DNA of 64,000 nucleotides from Lacinutrix mariniflava (GTDB lineage: Bacteria > Bacteroidota > Bacteroidia > Flavobacteriales > Flavobacteriaceae). This document shows positions 9,889 through 18,467 of the stretch, in pieces. The position numbers and the translations under genes were made by a program. The number at the start of each line of letters is the position of its first letter. Within the stretch, counting starts at the first letter, position 1. The notes below the pieces were generated by a model. That model ran no database searches. It was not told the origin of the DNA and was given only the letters and a program-made list of their open reading frames with translations. The DNA lies in assembly GCF_001418015.1 (NCBI RefSeq), contig NZ_LIQG01000026.1, positions 1 through 64,000 on the forward strand. Direction: 5' to 3'.

Positions 9889-10545
9889 ATGCAATTTGTT
9901 CCTGCTAAAATACCGCAATTTATAAAACGAATATTCCCAAACTATGTTTGGGATTTTTCGTCTAGAGATAAGGTTTTATATCTTACTTTCGATGATGGTC
10001 CTACACCAGAGATAACCCAATGGACTCTAAATACTCTAAAGCAATATAATGCTAAAGCAACTTTCTTCTGTATTGGAAATAATGTTGCTAAACATCCTGA
10101 AATTTTTCATGCAATTTTAAATGAAGGCCATAGTATTGGTAACCATACACAAGATCATGTAAAAGGATGGGATACCACAACAAGTAAATATTTAGAAAAC
10201 GTAGCAGAAGCAGACACTATAATTACCAAGGAATTAGAAAACACCAAAATAAAGTTAAACTTGTTTAGACCTCCCTTTGGACAATTAAAGAATAAGCAAG
10301 GCAAAGCAATAATCCAGTTAGGTTACAAAATAGTGATGTGGAGTGTTGTTGCCTTCGATTGGGAACAAAAGGTACCGAAAGAACAATGTTTAAAAAACGT
10401 AATTAATAAGGCGTCTATAAAAAACAACATAATAGTTTTTCACGATAGCGTAAAAGCATCAAGAAATATGATGTATGCACTCCCAAAAGTACTGGAGCAT
10501 TTTAGTAAAAAAGGCTATACTTTTAAAGCAATTAGCTTTAAATAA
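9889..10545 (+). CDS. Polysaccharide deacetylase family protein (NodB domain)
   Basis: This 218-residue carbohydrate esterase (CE4/NodB fold) should remove acetyl groups from N-acetylated sugars in a metal-dependent way. Motif 1 is TFDDGPTPE, with the catalytic base and metal Asp. Motif 2, GNHTQDH, carries the metal His pair. Motif 3 is FRPPFGQ, and the C-terminal HDS supplies the catalytic His. No clear signal peptide is present, so it may act in the cytoplasm or be held at the membrane by its partner. It starts 2 bp after the DUF2723 gene and overlaps the convergent thioredoxin-like gene by 8 bp. The context suggests glycan modification; the substrate is unknown. Confidence 0.9.
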   Translation: MQFVPAKIPQFIKRIFPNYVWDFSSRDKVLYLTFDDGPTPEITQWTLNTLKQYNAKATFFCIGNNVAKHPEIFHAILNEGHSIGNHTQDHVKGWDTTTSKYLENVAEADTIITKELENTKIKLNLFRPPFGQLKNKQGKAIIQLGYKIVMWSVVAFDWEQKVPKEQCLKNVINKASIKNNIIVFHDSVKASRNMMYALPKVLEHFSKKGYTFKAISFK

Positions 10546-10834
10546 AGTCTTGGACTAATGCAATTAATGTATTTACATCCTGCTCACCACTTTGCCTCCA
10601 TTTCATCTCTCCATCTTTGTAAAGAATTAGAGTTGGCAAACTTTTAACTCGTAAAGCTTCAGATAGCTCTTTATTTTTTTCTACATCAATCTTAATCACT
10701 CTAGCCTTATCACCAAGTGCAGCTGCAACATCCCGAAGCACAGGATGCATAGCTGTTGATTGTTCATTCCACTCTGTAAAAAAATCTAGTAAAACTGGAA
10801 TTTCTACATCAATTAGTTCTCCAAATTTTGACAT
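10538..10834 (-). CDS. Thioredoxin-fold protein lacking all cysteines
   Basis: The 98-residue product has the full thioredoxin layout: a VLLDFFTEW strand, the helix with HPVLRDVAAALGD, IKIDVEKN, and the cis-proline loop SLPTLILYKDGE. At the site where thioredoxins have WCGPC it reads W-N-E-Q-S (residues 22-26). The whole protein contains no cysteine, so it cannot do dithiol redox chemistry. It may serve as a binding or scaffold protein. The fold and the cis-Pro are conserved, so this is more likely a repurposed family member than decay. It is convergent with the deacetylase gene (8-bp overlap at the 3' ends). Confidence 0.85.
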   Translation of the reverse strand: MSKFGELIDVEIPVLLDFFTEWNEQSTAMHPVLRDVAAALGDKARVIKIDVEKNKELSEALRVKSLPTLILYKDGEMKWRQSGEQDVNTLIALVQDFI

Positions 10835-11082
10835 TTCTGTAAAGTTTTAGTTTTTAACATCTAGATAAACTCTATAATTATAGACACAAATTTGTTTATT
10901 TTTTCCTATTATTTCAACCCAAAATAAAACACACTATAATCTGTTCTAATTATTGAGCCTGATTATAATAAAAAATAATATGCTTTTACTATCAGCTTTA
11001 TAAATTAATTTGACATCTCGTTATTGTAAATCTACAATTTTTTAACAACTTATAGATTTATCCCTTTTTATTTAAGATAACT

Positions 11083-12384
11083 TTAAGCTGCCTTCGCACC
11101 TTTTTTAAGCGTAATCACGGTAATTTCGGGCCAAATACCAATACGCCCAGGAAACGCTAAATACCCAAAACCTCTATTTACATGGAGAAACTTTCCAGCG
11201 ACCTCGTACATTCCTGCCCATTTTGGATAACGGTACTTAACGGGACTCCATTTTATACCTAAAGATGGTACTTCTATTCCAAACTGCATACCATGAGTAT
11301 GTCCTGCTAGAGTTAAATGAATGTGCTTTTCGAAATTTACAATGTTAGTCTCGTCCGTAATCACATCATGCTTGTTTTGGTCCGTTTTATTAAGTTCCAT
11401 TGCGGCATAATCAAAATGCGAAGGATCATGAGACATTAAAACATTAAAATCATTTTCTCCAATTGTTTTGGTTGCTTCTTTTAAGCTTCCGCGTTTCGGA
11501 AAATGTTTTGATGCTCCCCAATTTTCAACACCAAGAAGGTTTATAGATTGTCCATTACGTTCAATTTTTCTGTTGTCGTTCATTATCAAATCGAAACCTA
11601 ATTTACGATGAACTTCCTCTAATTGACGTTGATTCTCATCGTTTAAAGCTTTATCATTTCCGTAGGCATAATATCCATAATCATGATTTCCCATAACGGC
11701 AAACTTTCCATCTTTGGCTTTTAATTTACCAAAAACATCAATCCAATTATTCATTTCTTCGGCTTTTGTATTTACTAGATCTCCAGTAAATAAAATAGTA
11801 TCGCTCTCTTGTTCATTAATTAAATCTATTCCATAAGATATCTTCTCTTTACTCTCCAAACTCCCTGAATGTATATCGCTAATTTGCGTAATGGTATAAC
11901 CATCGAAAGCCTCAGGTAGGGCTTCAAAATATAGTACATGTTTAATTACTTTATAATTATACTTGCCTTTAAAAACACCGTAGAGAATAGACGTAAACGG
12001 AATCGCCGCTAAGCCCAAAGCTATTTTAGACACAAAACCACGTCTACTAGTAGAATACGCTATGTCTTCTGGACTAGATTTTGAGGTTCTATTTATTAAA
12101 TTTAATACTGCTCTCACAATATCTTCTCCAAACATAAATAGTATTAAAATAAGTTTAGGAATAAAGAGCATAAACAAGAAAGCTACCGCATAACCATGCT
12201 CATGCGTAAAGCTTTCTCCACGAACAAAATTAGAATAACGATAAACAAAGTTACCAACAACATATGCGCTCGCTAACCAGTAAACAACATAAACTATATA
12301 GTTTCTAGTAAGCGTTCTAATAGCTTGAAAAGCATAGAAGTCTAAAACCAAAATAATTAAAACGAGAACAATCCAACGCAACAT
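11083..12384 (-). CDS. Membrane-anchored metallophosphoesterase (YkuE-like)
   Basis: This 433-residue protein has three or four N-terminal hydrophobic segments within the first 95 residues and another near 115-135. A calcineurin-like phosphoesterase domain follows. All dimetal motifs are visible: QISDIHSGS (D-x-H), FTGDLVN (GD), VMGNHDYGYY (GNHD), SHDP and LAGHTHGMQFG (GHTH). The arrangement resembles YkuE/YaeI-type enzymes that act near the membrane, some on lipid or nucleotide diphosphates; the substrate cannot be read from the sequence. It stands alone on the minus strand, divergent from the GH92 gene. The 248-bp gap downstream holds only a weak AT-rich inverted repeat (10935-10967). Confidence 0.88.
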   Translation of the reverse strand: MLRWIVLVLIILVLDFYAFQAIRTLTRNYIVYVVYWLASAYVVGNFVYRYSNFVRGESFTHEHGYAVAFLFMLFIPKLILILFMFGEDIVRAVLNLINRTSKSSPEDIAYSTSRRGFVSKIALGLAAIPFTSILYGVFKGKYNYKVIKHVLYFEALPEAFDGYTITQISDIHSGSLESKEKISYGIDLINEQESDTILFTGDLVNTKAEEMNNWIDVFGKLKAKDGKFAVMGNHDYGYYAYGNDKALNDENQRQLEEVHRKLGFDLIMNDNRKIERNGQSINLLGVENWGASKHFPKRGSLKEATKTIGENDFNVLMSHDPSHFDYAAMELNKTDQNKHDVITDETNIVNFEKHIHLTLAGHTHGMQFGIEVPSLGIKWSPVKYRYPKWAGMYEVAGKFLHVNRGFGYLAFPGRIGIWPEITVITLKKGAKAA

Positions 12385-12567
12385 AAAGTTTTTTTTGTGT
12401 AAAGATATTAATTGTGAAACTGAGATATCTTACTAATTTGTTAAACGTTTGAATTTGAATAAAAACACTCAGCTTACCCAAACAATAAAAGAAAAAGTCT
12501 TAACGGTTTTGCGAATTTCATTTTAGTATATTAGGTGCTATAAATTTAGTAATCTATTTTTTTTAAA

Positions 12568-15504
12568 ATGAAAATCGCAATTGCCCTACTCTTAAGCTTA
12601 TTCCTTGTATTATCAAGCTGCAAGAATGAAGTAAATAATATTAAGAAGACAAAAGACAAACCTTTACTTTCATACGTCAATCCGTTTATTGGCACAGGTG
12701 GACATGGACATACGTATCCAGGAGCAACAATGCCTTTTGGAATGATGCAATTAAGTCCAGACACACGTTTAGATGGCTGGGATGGTTGTTCTGGTTATCA
12801 CTACAGCGATAATGAAATTTACGGATTTTCCCACACGCACCTAAGTGGAACTGGAGTTAGCGATTATGGCGATATTTTAATAATGCCAACAAACGAACAG
12901 GTTTTTAATAATGGAGCAGATGGCAAAAAAGGTTACAAATCTAAATTCTCACACGATAATGAAATTGCACAACCTGGTTTCTACAAAGTACATTTAGACA
13001 ATACAAATATTGATGTAGAATTAACTGTTTCTAAACGTAGCGGTGTGCATAAATATAAATTCCCTTCTGCTGAAAACCAATTCGCCATTGTAGATTTAAT
13101 ACACAGAGATAAGGTTTTAGATGCTAAAATTGAAAAAATCTCTGAAACCGAAATTACTGGCTACCGTTTTTCTGATGCTTGGGCAAAAGACCAACGTCTC
13201 TATTTTGTAATAAAAACATCGCATCCTTTTAACGATGTGTTACAGTCTCCTCCAAAAACAGGAATGCCAGGAGCGCAAAAAATTGCTTTAAAATTTAAAA
13301 ACCCAAATAATGAGCCTGTTTATATTAAAATAGGAATTAGTGCAGTAGATATTGATGGCGCAAGAAAGAATCTAAAAGGTGAAATTGGAGACCAAACCTT
13401 TGAGCAAGTAAAAAAAATAGCACAAGATTTCTGGGAAAAGCAACTAGAAAAAATAGTAGTAGAGACTAACAATATCGACAATAAAACCAATTTCTATTCC
13501 TCAATGTATCACGTCGCATTGGCTCCAAACCTGTATCAAGATGTGGATGGCAGATATCGAGGTATGGATTTAGAAATTCATAAATCTAAAAATTTCGATT
13601 ATTACACCGTGTTCTCCCTTTGGGACACCTATCGCGCTGCTCATCCTCTGTATACTATAATAGAACAAGATAAAACCAACGATTTTATAAATACCTTTTT
13701 AGCAAAATACGACGAAGGTGGTATTATGCCAATCTGGGATTTAAGTGCAAATTACACAGGTTGCATGATTGGGTATCATGCCGTGCCAGTAATTGCAGAT
13801 GCCTATTTAAAAGGTATTCGTGGTTACGATAATAACAAAGCACTAAAAGCAATGATGCATAGTGCTACACGAGATAAATTAGGATTAAAAAGCTATAAAG
13901 CATTTGGATTTATTCCTGTGGAAGAAGAAAGTGAATCGGTTTCTAAAACTTTAGAATATGCCTACGATGATTGGACGATTGCACAAATGGCAAAAGCCAT
14001 GAATAAAAACGACATTTATAAAGACTATACTCAAAGAGCACAGAATTACAAAAACGTTTTCGATCCAGAAACACAATTTATGCGAGGTCGTTTTCGTAAT
14101 ACTTGGTTTGCACCTTTCGATCCTTACGAAGTAAATTTTAATTACACCGAAGCTAATGCTTGGCAATACAGTTTCTATGTACCTCAAGACATTTCTGGTT
14201 TTATCTCGCTATTAGGCGGAAAAGACAAACTAGAAGAAAATCTCGACAAACTATTTTTAGCCGAAGATCAAACTTCTGGCAGCCATCAAGTAGACATTAC
14301 AGGCCTAATTGGACAATATGCGCATGGAAACGAACCGAGTCATCACATGGCATATTTGTATAATTTTGTAAATAAACCACACAAAACGCAAGAGAAAGTA
14401 CACCAAATTTTAACCGAATTATACACCAACACTCCCGATGGCATTTCAGGAAATGAAGATTGCGGACAAATGAGCGCATGGTATATTTTTAGTTCCATCG
14501 GTTTTTATCCAGTTACGCCTGGAAGCAATCAATATATTATAGGAACACCACTATTCGAGAAAGCTACTTTTAATTTAGAAAGCGGAAAAACGTTTACTGT
14601 TTCCACTGAAAATTTAAGTAACACAAATATCTATATAGCGTCTGCTACCCTAAACGGAAAACCATACAATCTCTCTTATATTTCTCATGACGCTATAATG
14701 AATGGTGGAACACTTCATTTTAATATGAAAGGCCACCCAACAGATTGGGCTACAAAAAACAGCGAAATACCAGAAACTAAAATAGAAGATTATAATATTA
14801 CAACGCCTCCATTTATTACAAAAGGCGACATCGCTTTTAATGGTGAAACCGAAGTGGCATTACAAAGCAACACAAAAGGAGCTTCAATTTATTATTCTGA
14901 AAACGATTCTGAATTCAAAACATACATAAAGCCATTTACTATTTCTGAAGCTGAAACATTAAAGGTCTATTCAGAATTAAACGGTAAAAAGAGTAAAACA
15001 ATAGCTACAAATTTCTTTAAAATAGATCCTAATTTATCCATTATACTAGATTCAGAATATGCAAATCAATATAACGCAGGCGGAAAAGAGGCTTTAATCG
15101 ATGGTATTTTAGGTACACAAGATTTTAGAACTGGTACATGGCAAGGTTATTTTGATACTGATTTAGTTGCGACTGTAGACTTAGGAAGTAGCAAATCTAT
15201 AAATTTGATTGAAGTGAATTTTTTACAAGACCAACGCTCCTGGATTTTTTGGCCAACTGAGGTTTCATGTTTAGGCTCTAATGATGGTATTAATTTTTCT
15301 ATTATTGATGGATTAAAAAAAATGAATAATAGAACAGCATCAGAAAACGTTGAAATTAAAACTGCATATTTTAAACAAGTGCCTAAAAAATACCGTTTTA
15401 TAAAAGTAATTGCTAAAAAACTAGGTAAACTTCCAGAATGGCATTTAGGTTATAAAGACGATGGAAGAAGCTGGCTGTTTGTAGACGAGATTATAATAAA
15501 ATAA
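12568..15504 (+). CDS. GH92 family alpha-mannosidase lipoprotein
   Basis: The 978-residue protein starts with a lipoprotein signal (hydrophobic stretch, then LSSC near residue 18), so it is membrane-attached and probably surface-exposed or periplasmic. The GH92 core begins with YVNPFIGTGGHGHTYPGA and SPDTRLDGWDGCSGYHY. It continues through the (alpha/alpha)6 barrel, with FSLWDTYRAAHPLY and GNEPSHHMAYLYN, to about residue 740. GH92 enzymes are calcium-dependent exo-alpha-mannosidases, mostly acting on eukaryotic high-mannose N-glycans. The C-terminus adds a chitobiase-type beta domain (about 750-825) and an F5/8 type C-like carbohydrate-binding domain (about 830-978). It leads a plus-strand set with a sugar transporter and glycosylasparaginase. 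Confidence 0.94.
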   Translation: MKIAIALLLSLFLVLSSCKNEVNNIKKTKDKPLLSYVNPFIGTGGHGHTYPGATMPFGMMQLSPDTRLDGWDGCSGYHYSDNEIYGFSHTHLSGTGVSDYGDILIMPTNEQVFNNGADGKKGYKSKFSHDNEIAQPGFYKVHLDNTNIDVELTVSKRSGVHKYKFPSAENQFAIVDLIHRDKVLDAKIEKISETEITGYRFSDAWAKDQRLYFVIKTSHPFNDVLQSPPKTGMPGAQKIALKFKNPNNEPVYIKIGISAVDIDGARKNLKGEIGDQTFEQVKKIAQDFWEKQLEKIVVETNNIDNKTNFYSSMYHVALAPNLYQDVDGRYRGMDLEIHKSKNFDYYTVFSLWDTYRAAHPLYTIIEQDKTNDFINTFLAKYDEGGIMPIWDLSANYTGCMIGYHAVPVIADAYLKGIRGYDNNKALKAMMHSATRDKLGLKSYKAFGFIPVEEESESVSKTLEYAYDDWTIAQMAKAMNKNDIYKDYTQRAQNYKNVFDPETQFMRGRFRNTWFAPFDPYEVNFNYTEANAWQYSFYVPQDISGFISLLGGKDKLEENLDKLFLAEDQTSGSHQVDITGLIGQYAHGNEPSHHMAYLYNFVNKPHKTQEKVHQILTELYTNTPDGISGNEDCGQMSAWYIFSSIGFYPVTPGSNQYIIGTPLFEKATFNLESGKTFTVSTENLSNTNIYIASATLNGKPYNLSYISHDAIMNGGTLHFNMKGHPTDWATKNSEIPETKIEDYNITTPPFITKGDIAFNGETEVALQSNTKGASIYYSENDSEFKTYIKPFTISEAETLKVYSELNGKKSKTIATNFFKIDPNLSIILDSEYANQYNAGGKEALIDGILGTQDFRTGTWQGYFDTDLVATVDLGSSKSINLIEVNFLQDQRSWIFWPTEVSCLGSNDGINFSIIDGLKKMNNRTASENVEIKTAYFKQVPKKYRFIKVIAKKLGKLPEWHLGYKDDGRSWLFVDEIIIK

Positions 15505-15575
15505 CAATACACAAAGCTTAAACAGAAATTCAATAACATATTTTAATTACATTTAGACAAACTAAAAACTAACTA

Positions 15576-17252
15576 ATGAAAGACCAAAACAACAAATCTG
15601 CTTTAACTACCTTAGTTACAGTATTCTTTTTTTGGGGATTTATTGCTGCATCCAACAGTGTATTCATCCCATTCTGTAAAACGTATTTCGAAATTGATCA
15701 ATTTCAATCTCAACTTGTAGAATTTGCTTTTTATGGTGCTTATTTTATTGGAGCGCTATCACTTTTTATAGTCTCTAGTTCAATTAAAAAAGACATTATT
15801 AATTCTTGGGGATACAAAAAAGGAATTATCTACGGCTTACTACTCTCTGCTGTTGGTGCATTTATTATGTATCCAGCAACTGCAGGAGCTGTGCAAGGAG
15901 ACACTAGCGTTTTTTACCTTGTACTAGTTGCTTTATTTATTGTTGGCTTAGGTTTTTCTTTACAACAAACAACAGCCAATCCTTTTGCTATAGCACTTGG
16001 CGACCCTAAAACAGGTTCGCATCGTTTAAATTTAGCAGGAGGTATTAATTCTTTAGGAACCACTATAGGACCAATAGTGGTAGCACTAATTATTTTTGGA
16101 ACCTCATCTGTAAGTCCAGAAGAATTGGTGAGAATGATTAAAAATAATGAAATCACCTTAACCACAATACAAATGCTTTATCTAGGAGTAGGTGTTCTAT
16201 TTTTATTAGCAGCAGCCCTATTTCATTTTTCTAAAAAGTTACCAGCACTAAAATCTGAAACAGTTTTTGAACCAGCAAATAAAGCAAGAAATTTACTCAT
16301 CTTATTAACTATCGTTATTCTTGGTTGTTTCGGTTATATTTTCAGTACTTATTCAGGAGCGGCAGTCGCAACCGAAAACTTAGAAAAAACACGTTTAATT
16401 CTATTATTTGTCGCATTATTCGCGGTAATTGCCACCATATTTATTGCCAATACTAGTGCTTCTAAAAAAGCAGAAGGTTGGGGAGCAATGAAATATCCAC
16501 AATTAGTTTTAGGTATGCTAGCCATCTTCACCTACGTAGGAGTAGAAGTAACCATAGGTAGTAATTTAGGAGAACTATTAAAACAAGTAGCAGACACAGT
16601 TACCAATACAAACTCTTTAGGGTTACCCGTACTTAACGATGCAGGAATAGCGCCATTTGTATCACTGTATTGGGGCGGATTAATGATTGGTCGTTGGGTT
16701 GGTGCCATTACCGTTTTTAATCCAAGCAAAGGCTTAAAAAAATGGCTATTAATTATTGTGCCTTATGTTGCATTTGGAGTGGTTTTATTATTTAATGGTA
16801 TTGCAGGAAAAGTATTTTCTACAAACGAAATCTTATTTTTTGCTATTTGTGTAGCTGTTCAAATTGGAGGTTTCTTTTTAGCAAAAGATGAACCTGTAAA
16901 AACGTTAAAAATATTCGCTTCCTTAGGTGTAATTGCTATGTTAGTTGGCTTATTCACAACTGGAAATGTTGCTTTATTCGCCTTTTTATCTGGAGGATTA
17001 TTTTGCTCTATAATGTGGCCATGTATTTTTACGTTAAGTATTGCTGGTTTAGGAAAATATACATCTCAAGGTTCTGCCTTTTTAATAATGATGATTTTGG
17101 GTGGTGCAATTATACCACCATTGCAAGGAAAGTTAGCAGATGTCTTTAGTATCCAGTCGTCGTATTGGATGGCAGTAATCTGTTTTGCTTATTTACTATT
17201 CTATGCGTTTAGAACCAAAGCGGTATTAGACAAACAAGGCGTAGACTATTAA
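15576..17252 (+). CDS. FucP-like sugar MFS transporter
   Basis: This 558-residue multi-pass inner-membrane protein resembles the FucP/NagP-type sugar:proton symporters of the major facilitator superfamily. Supporting features are the N-terminal [16 protein letters not shown] helix, the [14 protein letters not shown] segment, and the late [19 protein letters not shown] and [14 protein letters not shown] helices. It is longer than E. coli FucP because of an extended central region (about residues 215-330), as in other Bacteroidota members. It lies 71 bp after the GH92 mannosidase and 54 bp before glycosylasparaginase, so mannose or N-acetylglucosamine released from glycans is a reasonable cargo. 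The exact sugar is inference. Confidence 0.88.
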   Translation: MKDQNNKSALTTLVTVFFFWGFIAASNSVFIPFCKTYFEIDQFQSQLVEFAFYGAYFIGALSLFIVSSSIKKDIINSWGYKKGIIYGLLLSAVGAFIMYPATAGAVQGDTSVFYLVLVALFIVGLGFSLQQTTANPFAIALGDPKTGSHRLNLAGGINSLGTTIGPIVVALIIFGTSSVSPEELVRMIKNNEITLTTIQMLYLGVGVLFLLAAALFHFSKKLPALKSETVFEPANKARNLLILLTIVILGCFGYIFSTYSGAAVATENLEKTRLILLFVALFAVIATIFIANTSASKKAEGWGAMKYPQLVLGMLAIFTYVGVEVTIGSNLGELLKQVADTVTNTNSLGLPVLNDAGIAPFVSLYWGGLMIGRWVGAITVFNPSKGLKKWLLIIVPYVAFGVVLLFNGIAGKVFSTNEILFFAICVAVQIGGFFLAKDEPVKTLKIFASLGVIAMLVGLFTTGNVALFAFLSGGLFCSIMWPCIFTLSIAGLGKYTSQGSAFLIMMILGGAIIPPLQGKLADVFSIQSSYWMAVICFAYLLFYAFRTKAVLDKQGVDY

Positions 17253-17269
17253 GATTCAAAATAAAAATG

Positions 17270-17288
17270 TTTTCGCTTTCGCGGAAAT
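17270..17288. repeat. Short dispersed palindrome, copy 1
   Basis: TTTTCGCTTTCGCGGAAAT lies in the gap between the transporter and glycosylasparaginase genes. The reverse complement of 40049-40067 matches it except for the two central bases. A close relative (TTCCGCGGAAGCGA) lies inside polA at 25758-25771. Confidence 0.6.
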
Positions 17289-17306
17289 AATAAAGAACCA
17301 TTTTCT

Positions 17307-18311
17307 ATGAACAGAAGAAAATTCCTAAAAAACGCAACTTTATCTACTGCTGGCTTAGCCGTTGGAAGCACATTAATTAGCTGTGTCGAAGATTCTAAAG
17401 TAGAAAAACCAATCAGTATAATAAAAACACCAGCCTCACTCCCATTAGTTATTGCAACTTGGAATGTTAAAAATGCCACCGAAGCTGCTTATAAAGTTTT
17501 AGAAAAAGGAGGAAACGCCTTAGACGCTGTCGAAGCGGGTTGTCGAATTGAAGAAGCTAACGAAAAAGATCAATCTGTTGGAAAAGGAGGCTTACCAGAC
17601 AGAGATGGAAACGTGACTTTAGATGCTTGTATTATGGATAAAAACGGAAACTGTGGCTCTGTAGTTTATCTTCAAAATGTAACACACGCAATCTCTGTTG
17701 CACGAAGTGTTATGGAAAACACACCACATGTTATGCTAGCTGGAAAAGGAGCCGAAGATTACGCTTACTCCATTGGTTTAAAAAAAGAAAACCTATTAAC
17801 CGAAGCTTCAAAAAAAGCTTGGGAAACATGGAAAGTAGAAGCAAAATACAAACCAATTATTAATATAGAAAACCACGATACTATTGGTATGATTGCTATC
17901 GATAAAAATGGTGATATATCTGGCGCTTGTACAACAAGCGGATTAGCCTATAAAATGGGAGGACGCGTTGGCGATTCTCCAATTATTGGAGCTGGACTAT
18001 TTATCGATAACGAAGTTGGTGGTTGCGTAGCTACAGGACTTGGAGAAGAAGTTGTAAAAACTGTTGGCAGCTTTTTGGTTGTAGAACTTATGCGACAAGG
18101 TAAAACACCTCAAGAAGCTTGCGAAGAAGCTATTGCCAGAATAGTAAACAAACCAAATAGCAACTTTAAAAATTTTCAAGTTGGTTATGTCGCTGTTAAC
18201 AAACAAGGTGAAACTGGTAGTTATGGCATTCACCAATGGTTTAGCACGACCAAATATCAAGATGGTGTGAATGAAAATATTCAATCTGAATTTATGGTAA
18301 AGGCTGTTTAA
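17307..18311 (+). CDS. Glycosylasparaginase (N4-(beta-GlcNAc)-L-asparaginase)
   Basis: This Ntn hydrolase of 334 residues cleaves the GlcNAc-Asn bond of N-linked glycopeptides, giving aspartate and aminoglucose. The N-terminus NRRKFLKNATLSTAGLAVG followed by a Cys near residue 26 looks like a twin-arginine-type lipoprotein signal, so it acts outside the cytoplasm. The autoprocessing site is visible as NHDTIGMIAID. Thr192 becomes the N-terminal nucleophile of the beta subunit. Downstream GRVGDSPIIGAGLF and CVATGLGE match the substrate-binding segments of the family. It closes the GH92-transporter set and is followed by a bidirectional terminator. Together these genes point to N-glycoprotein scavenging; no endo-beta-GlcNAcase is in the window. 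Confidence 0.93.
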   Translation: MNRRKFLKNATLSTAGLAVGSTLISCVEDSKVEKPISIIKTPASLPLVIATWNVKNATEAAYKVLEKGGNALDAVEAGCRIEEANEKDQSVGKGGLPDRDGNVTLDACIMDKNGNCGSVVYLQNVTHAISVARSVMENTPHVMLAGKGAEDYAYSIGLKKENLLTEASKKAWETWKVEAKYKPIINIENHDTIGMIAIDKNGDISGACTTSGLAYKMGGRVGDSPIIGAGLFIDNEVGGCVATGLGEEVVKTVGSFLVVELMRQGKTPQEACEEAIARIVNKPNSNFKNFQVGYVAVNKQGETGSYGIHQWFSTTKYQDGVNENIQSEFMVKAV

Positions 18312-18384
18312 TTAATCGTCTTTAAATAGAGGAAAGAAGAATAAGTCTAAAACTCAAATTATCATAGTTCAAGTTGAAAAATAA

Positions 18385-18410
18385 AAAGCCGAAACTTACG
18401 TTTCGGCTTT
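18385..18410. terminator. Bidirectional terminator between glycosylasparaginase and cphA
   Basis: AAAGCCGAAAC (18385-18395) and GTTTCGGCTTT (18400-18410) form a perfect 11-bp stem with loop TTAC. A- and T-rich flanks allow it to work for both convergent genes. Confidence 0.88.
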
Positions 18411-18430
18411 CATATATAGTAAATTAAAAC

Positions 18431-18455
18431 ATATCGACTGCGCTCAATGCGACAG
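18431..18455. repeat. Dispersed TCGACTGCGCTCA-type repeat, copy 1
   Basis: ATCGACTGCGCTCAATGCGAC lies between the terminator and the cphA stop codon. The same core recurs at 24710-24733 and 54319-54342, always between genes. Confidence 0.55.
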
Positions 18456-18467
18456 CCAACATTTTAA

